Source: Adineta vaga
Lineage: Eukaryota; Rotifera
Assembly: GCA_021613535.1 (NCBI GenBank)
Contig: CP075494.1
Coordinates: 9,486,001 to 9,550,000 of the forward strand
Direction of reading: 5' to 3'
DNA: 64,000 nucleotides
This document shows, piece by piece, positions 60,282 through 64,000 of the stretch (its first letter is position 1; each line of letters begins with the position of its first letter). A program made the position numbers and the translations under genes. The notes beneath the pieces were generated by a model. The model searched no databases. It had not been told where the DNA came from and saw nothing but the letters and a program-made list of their open reading frames with translations.

Positions 60282-60289
60282 TATAAAAA
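60282..60289 (+). promoter_or_regulatory. TATA-like box of the CAP-domain gene
   Basis: TATAAAAA lies 35-42 bp before the CAP ATG at 60324. This suggests the gene has its own promoter and is not part of the polycistronic run upstream. A polyadenylation-like AATAAA lies just downstream of the LIPT1 stop (60188-60193). Confidence 0.5.
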
Positions 60290-60323
60290 CAGCTAAACTT
60301 TTGAATAATGAAAGTATTCTATC

Positions 60324-60673
60324 ATGAAACTAAACGTCCTAAACATTGTTTTTGCTGTTCTTTTATTTGTAGTAGTTACACATTGTATTCTATTAGAAAA
60401 TGATCTGTTGTTTCTATCACGTCAAACACGAAATTTTACAACAGCACAAAGAAAATTTCAACGTGAAGTTTTAAATGCTCATAATATTTATCGATCTCGG
60501 CACTGTGCTAGTTCTCTTCGAATTGATGATCGTCTAAGTCGTTCTGCTCAAAACTATGCACAACGATTAGCAAATATGAATACGATGGTTCATAGTGGTA
60601 TGAAAGGTGTGGGTGAAAACCTTTATATGATGAGTAGTTCAAATGAAATTACTCAAATGAGTGGTAAGCAAAT

Positions 60674-60710
<37 letters not shown>

Positions 60711-60994
60711 TGATGTGCATTTCATCATTATAATGTATAGGATCGAAAGCAACTCATGCTTGGTATGATGAAATTAAACAATATAATTTTAATCAATCCA
60801 CATTTTCCATGGAAACAGGTCATTTTACACAAGTTGTTTGGAAAGGTTCCCAACGACTTGGTGTAGGTTTTGCTTTTGGAAATGGAGGCCGTTCCGCATT
60901 CGTTGTGGCACAATATACACCACCAGGAAATGTTCAAGGTACTTTTCGAATAAATGTTTTACGGTCCAATTGTCGATCGAGTTTGTTAAAATAA
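60324..60994 (+). CDS. Secreted CAP/SCP domain protein (GAPR-1-like)
   Basis: Exons 60324-60663 and 60741-60994 give 594 bp, 197 aa, in phase (AGT G | GA TCG). A signal peptide (VLNIVFAVLLFVVVTHC) is followed by a single CAP domain: VLNAHNIYRSRHCASSL (first His of the CAP tetrad), SAQNYAQRLA, GENLYMMSS, the CAP1 motif GHFTQVVWKGSQRLGVGFA, and VAQYTPPGN. The domain resembles the short GAPR-1/plant PR-1 type without a C-terminal Cys-rich tail. CAP proteins serve in defence, sperm-egg interaction and lipid binding, and the role here is open. The intron contains a long (TC)n run. The coding sequence ends shortly after the CAP fold, so it is complete. Confidence 0.94.
60677..60707. repeat. (TC)n microsatellite in the CAP-gene intron
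   Basis: About 15 TC dinucleotides immediately after the splice donor. It may serve as the polypyrimidine tract and is likely length-polymorphic. Confidence 0.9.
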
Positions 60995-62357
60995 ACTAAA
61001 ACACACCCAGCTAATCAAATCTTCAGCGATCTGTATAAATCATCTGTTATCCAAGTCGTTCGTTTGTGTCTTATGAACCTAGCATATTACATATCATCTT
61101 TTGAAAAGTGGATAAATAATTCAGATACTTTTTTTCTTCTAAATGAATAAACAAGAATAACCAAAATTTGCCTGACAAGCTTCAGTTGCGATTATGAATA
61201 TTCTATATTACTATATTTATCTTCTACTAATGAATATAATTGTCGGTTTAGAATGTCAGAGAAGAAGGTCGATTTTCATTGTTGTTTTAGTTTGAAAATT
61301 TCTTAATACTTAGTATATACCAAATAAACATTTTATTAAGATACTAAAATCTTTTATTATTAACCCATTTACCACGATTCAATTTGCTTAGAAAAAGGGC
61401 AAGACCCACCTGTGTGACCCATTGCTGTGAATAGTTTAATAAAACATAATTTAGAAGATTTTTCACTAATTTACACAAAGAAGGCTAGTAGATCGAAATT
61501 ACTATATGATTAGTACGTTTGAATACCTTTACGAACATGTCGTCCTTCGTTAGTTAATAATTAGAACAGAATACAATTTGACATATTCATTAAGAAAAGT
61601 ATATCACTATATAAAGAATAAAATATTAGTTATCCGACTGTTCACATCATGCAAATCTTTGTTATTGAGTTATAGGAAAACTTTGCTTTTTCAATAAATG
61701 AATGAAATCTTTCCATTCATTAATTGATCATGCAAAAGAAATGCTAAGTAATATAAGAATAAATCGCAATTTTCTTTCTCGTTACAATAATAAACGAAAT
61801 TTAAATAATAAGTTTACTCGCACGAATGACATATTTCAATATTAATTGAACAAAACAAGAAGTATTCATGCAAATAAATTCCGATTGAAAACGGAAAATG
61901 ACATCCGTTTTGTTTGCTAACTATCGAGGTGTTATCTGATTTCAATTTGATCTATCGAAGTGCAAAAAATTGTTGACATTAATAATGAATCCTTTTTTTC
62001 TTTCTCAACAAAGTTGTTTAGTTGAAAAAATGAATTCAAAATGAAAGACTTTATTTTGTTGATCTGATATTTTTTCATAAAAATCGCGTGCTTCTTTATA
62101 CATGGATAAAGAAAAGAACAATTTTGATCTCTTGGAAGAGTAATTGAACACCTCTCGACTGATGGTTGATGCTCTTAAATCTTTTTCTTCTTTTTCCATT
62201 TCCTCGTATTTCCTTTTGTTTTATACGCGTGATCACTCTATCATTGAGAGAATATTATCTCAGGTTTTTCTTCTTCTTCTTCTTCTTTCTATCTTCATTA
62301 TCAATAATATCAGTAGAATGAATGCTTACTAAATAAGACAATCATATCGACGAAACA
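60995..62357. other. Intergenic region between CAP and guanylate cyclase genes
   Basis: 1.36 kb without a supported gene. AT-rich tracts and a (TTC)n run near 62268-62286. It presumably holds the promoter of the guanylate cyclase. I saw no TATA box with confidence. Confidence 0.45.
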
Positions 62358-64000
62358 ATGTATGGTCTTTTATTACAATCAGCCATTGAAATAATTCGAG
62401 CAAAATATGGACAAGAAACATGGGAACATATTAAAACGGCGCTTCATTTAGATCTGAATTCATTTTCAGCTTTTCAACAATATGGAGAAACATTATTTGT
62501 ACGAATTACAAAGATTTTAAGTGAAACTCAAAGTATACACTAAGTGCATTGTGCCATTTGAGAAGTGTAAATTAACATTTTCTTCCATTTAGATGAACCG
62601 ATTGGTGATTTGATGAATATTTTTGGTCTCGAATTCGTCTCCTATATATCGAATTATGGTTATGATCGTGTCTTACGAATTCTGTAAGATTTATTTTTCT
62701 AATCAACAGTTGTTTTTGAGTAAGGAACTTTTTCTTACTAGTGGACATAATATGCGAGATTTTCTTAATGGATTGGATAATTTACATGAATATATGCGTT
62801 ATACATATCCACGAATGCGTCCACCATCGTTTTATGTGGAAAAAGAAACAGCTCATGGTTTAACACTTCATTATCGAAGTCGACGACGAGGTTTTGTTCA
62901 TTATGTCATTGGTCAAATTACGGAGGTTTGATATCCAAATCTATCTTTGATAGATGAATAAAAAGTGATATCTTTATGAATAGGTTGGCCGTCGATTTTA
63001 TGACACACATGTTGAAATCGATATTATAAGTGAACGCGAGGAATTTGATGTTACTCATGTTGTTTTCGAATTGAAATTTGAAAATACTGCCTATGTTAAA
63101 CAAGCAACATCAGACAAAGATTCAACAGAACTTGATTTAGCTATTGATTGTCATATCTTTTTTGACTTATTTCCATTTCATATGGTTATTTCTGAATCGT
63201 TAGAAATCATTTCTGCTGGTGAATCATTAACACAACTATTTCCAAATATTGTAGGAGAACTTATTCGAGATATCTTCAATCTTGTTCGGTAATGAAATCG
63301 AACGACTAATCATTTGAGAACTGTCATGTTTGTTTTTTTCTCCTTCAGACCGATTATTACATTAAATTGGTCACAAATTGTTCTACATTCGAATAATGTC
63401 TTTGAATTTTCAACGATTGAACCATTACGAAAACAACTGAATGAAAGTGATTTACAAATAAATGATGCACGACAACAGAATGATTCGGGTAAAATAAAAA
63501 GATTGATGATCTAAATCTAATGCAATGATGAACATTTTAGAAATGCTCTTAACTATGACTGCACAACGAAATATACAAGAAGAATATTTACGTCTTCGAG
63601 GTCAAATGTTATATGTTCATGAATGGAAATCAATTATTTACTTGGCAACACCTGTGTATGTTTATATTATGGAAATAAATTTCATTTTACTTCTCATTTT
63701 AGTTTGGAAAATCTCGATGTCATGTTCAATACTGGTCTATTTATTAATGATTTATCCATGCATGATTCCAGTCGAGATTTAGTCTTGGCAGGTACTCAAC
63801 AAAGTGCTGAACTTAAACTAGCACTTGATCAAGTAATGATCAATAAATTAGACATAAAATACATTTATTTTGTTTTTCCGTATTTGTTTAGGAAAGACAA
63901 AAGAGTAAAGCATTAGAAGATAGTATGAAGAAATTAGATGCGGAAATGAAAAAAACTGATTTACTTTTGTATCAAATGATTCCGAAGAAAATTGCTGATC
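62358..64000 (+). CDS. Atypical soluble guanylate cyclase, 5' part (cut by window edge)
   Basis: A heme-domain guanylate cyclase making cGMP in response to NO or O2. Exons are 62358-62532, 62593-62683, 62742-62925, 62984-63288, 63349-63488, 63541-63655, 63703-63832 and 63892 to beyond the end, all in phase. The HNOB heme domain starts [18 protein letters not shown]. The proximal heme ligand is H104 in DNLHEYM. The YxSxR heme-propionate motif is LHYRSRRRG. The HNOBA/PAS-like domain follows ([53 protein letters not shown]), then the signalling helix up to [12 protein letters not shown]. The cyclase catalytic domain lies outside the window. The sequence is closer to the atypical (Gyc-88E-like) beta-type than to NO-sensing alpha subunits, which is inference. 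Confidence 0.9.

Overview
This is a compact, AT-rich eukaryotic (metazoan) nuclear window with about 24 protein-coding genes. Most have several exons and GT-AG introns of roughly 50-70 bp. The gene set (LRRK kinase, FUT8, SPAG1, GRIP golgin, heme-domain guanylate cyclase, NHL/EGF membrane protein, GH18 chitinase, OAS-like nucleotidyltransferase) together with the tiny introns and the splice acceptors placed at start codons best fits a bdelloid rotifer. That assignment is inference from style. I rebuilt exons by hand from reading frame, splice sites and codon phase. Nearly every model closes exactly in phase and matches the length of its family.

Layout. 0.5-2.1 kb (+): two-pore K+ channel. 3.6-5.7 kb (-): TENT5/FAM46 poly(A) polymerase. 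5.7-9.46 kb: gene desert. 9.46-10.24 kb (+): Pro/Val-rich alveolin-like protein. 12.7-13.8 kb (+): B-box/TLDc protein. 14.1-20.9 kb (-): head-to-tail cluster JmjC/EF-hand, LANCL, EXOSC4, FUT8 with gaps of only 82-93 bp. 21.8-34.4 kb (-): a 33-exon LRRK gene (ankyrin, LRR, Roc, COR, kinase, WD40). Its introns hold a Tctex dynein light chain gene (antisense, 27.2-27.6 kb) and a GH18 chitinase gene (same strand, 32.4-33.8 kb). 35.4-36.1 kb (+): ARF-like GTPase. 37.1-38.4 kb (+): OAS-like nucleotidyltransferase. 38.9-41.6 kb (-): NHL-EGF-TM protein. 41.8-43.2 kb: a ~470-bp long inverted repeat followed by a decayed piggyBac-like element. 43.8-47.7 kb (-): SPAG1. 48.2-49.7 kb (+): NPC2-like and an MDM1-like protein. 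49.8-52.8 kb (-): COQ7 and an FBXO30/40-like gene with an apparent frameshift. 53.8-61.0 kb (+): FASTKD, GCC1, LIPT1, CAP. 62.4-64 kb (+): atypical soluble guanylate cyclase, cut by the window edge.

The most interesting system-level signal is gene expression architecture. Many housekeeping genes have a splice acceptor 0-30 nt before the ATG. Two clusters (14.1-20.9 kb on -, 53.8-60.1 kb on +) are spaced too tightly for separate promoters. This is what spliced-leader trans-splicing of polycistronic pre-mRNA would look like. Several secreted or structural genes (alveolin-like, NPC2, CAP, chitinase) instead show a TATA-like box and no acceptor. Other notable items are the chitinase stop codon that is also the LRRK splice acceptor, altered catalytic motifs in the LRRK kinase, a JmjC protein lacking the HxD iron ligands, and a probable innate-immunity nucleotidyltransferase.
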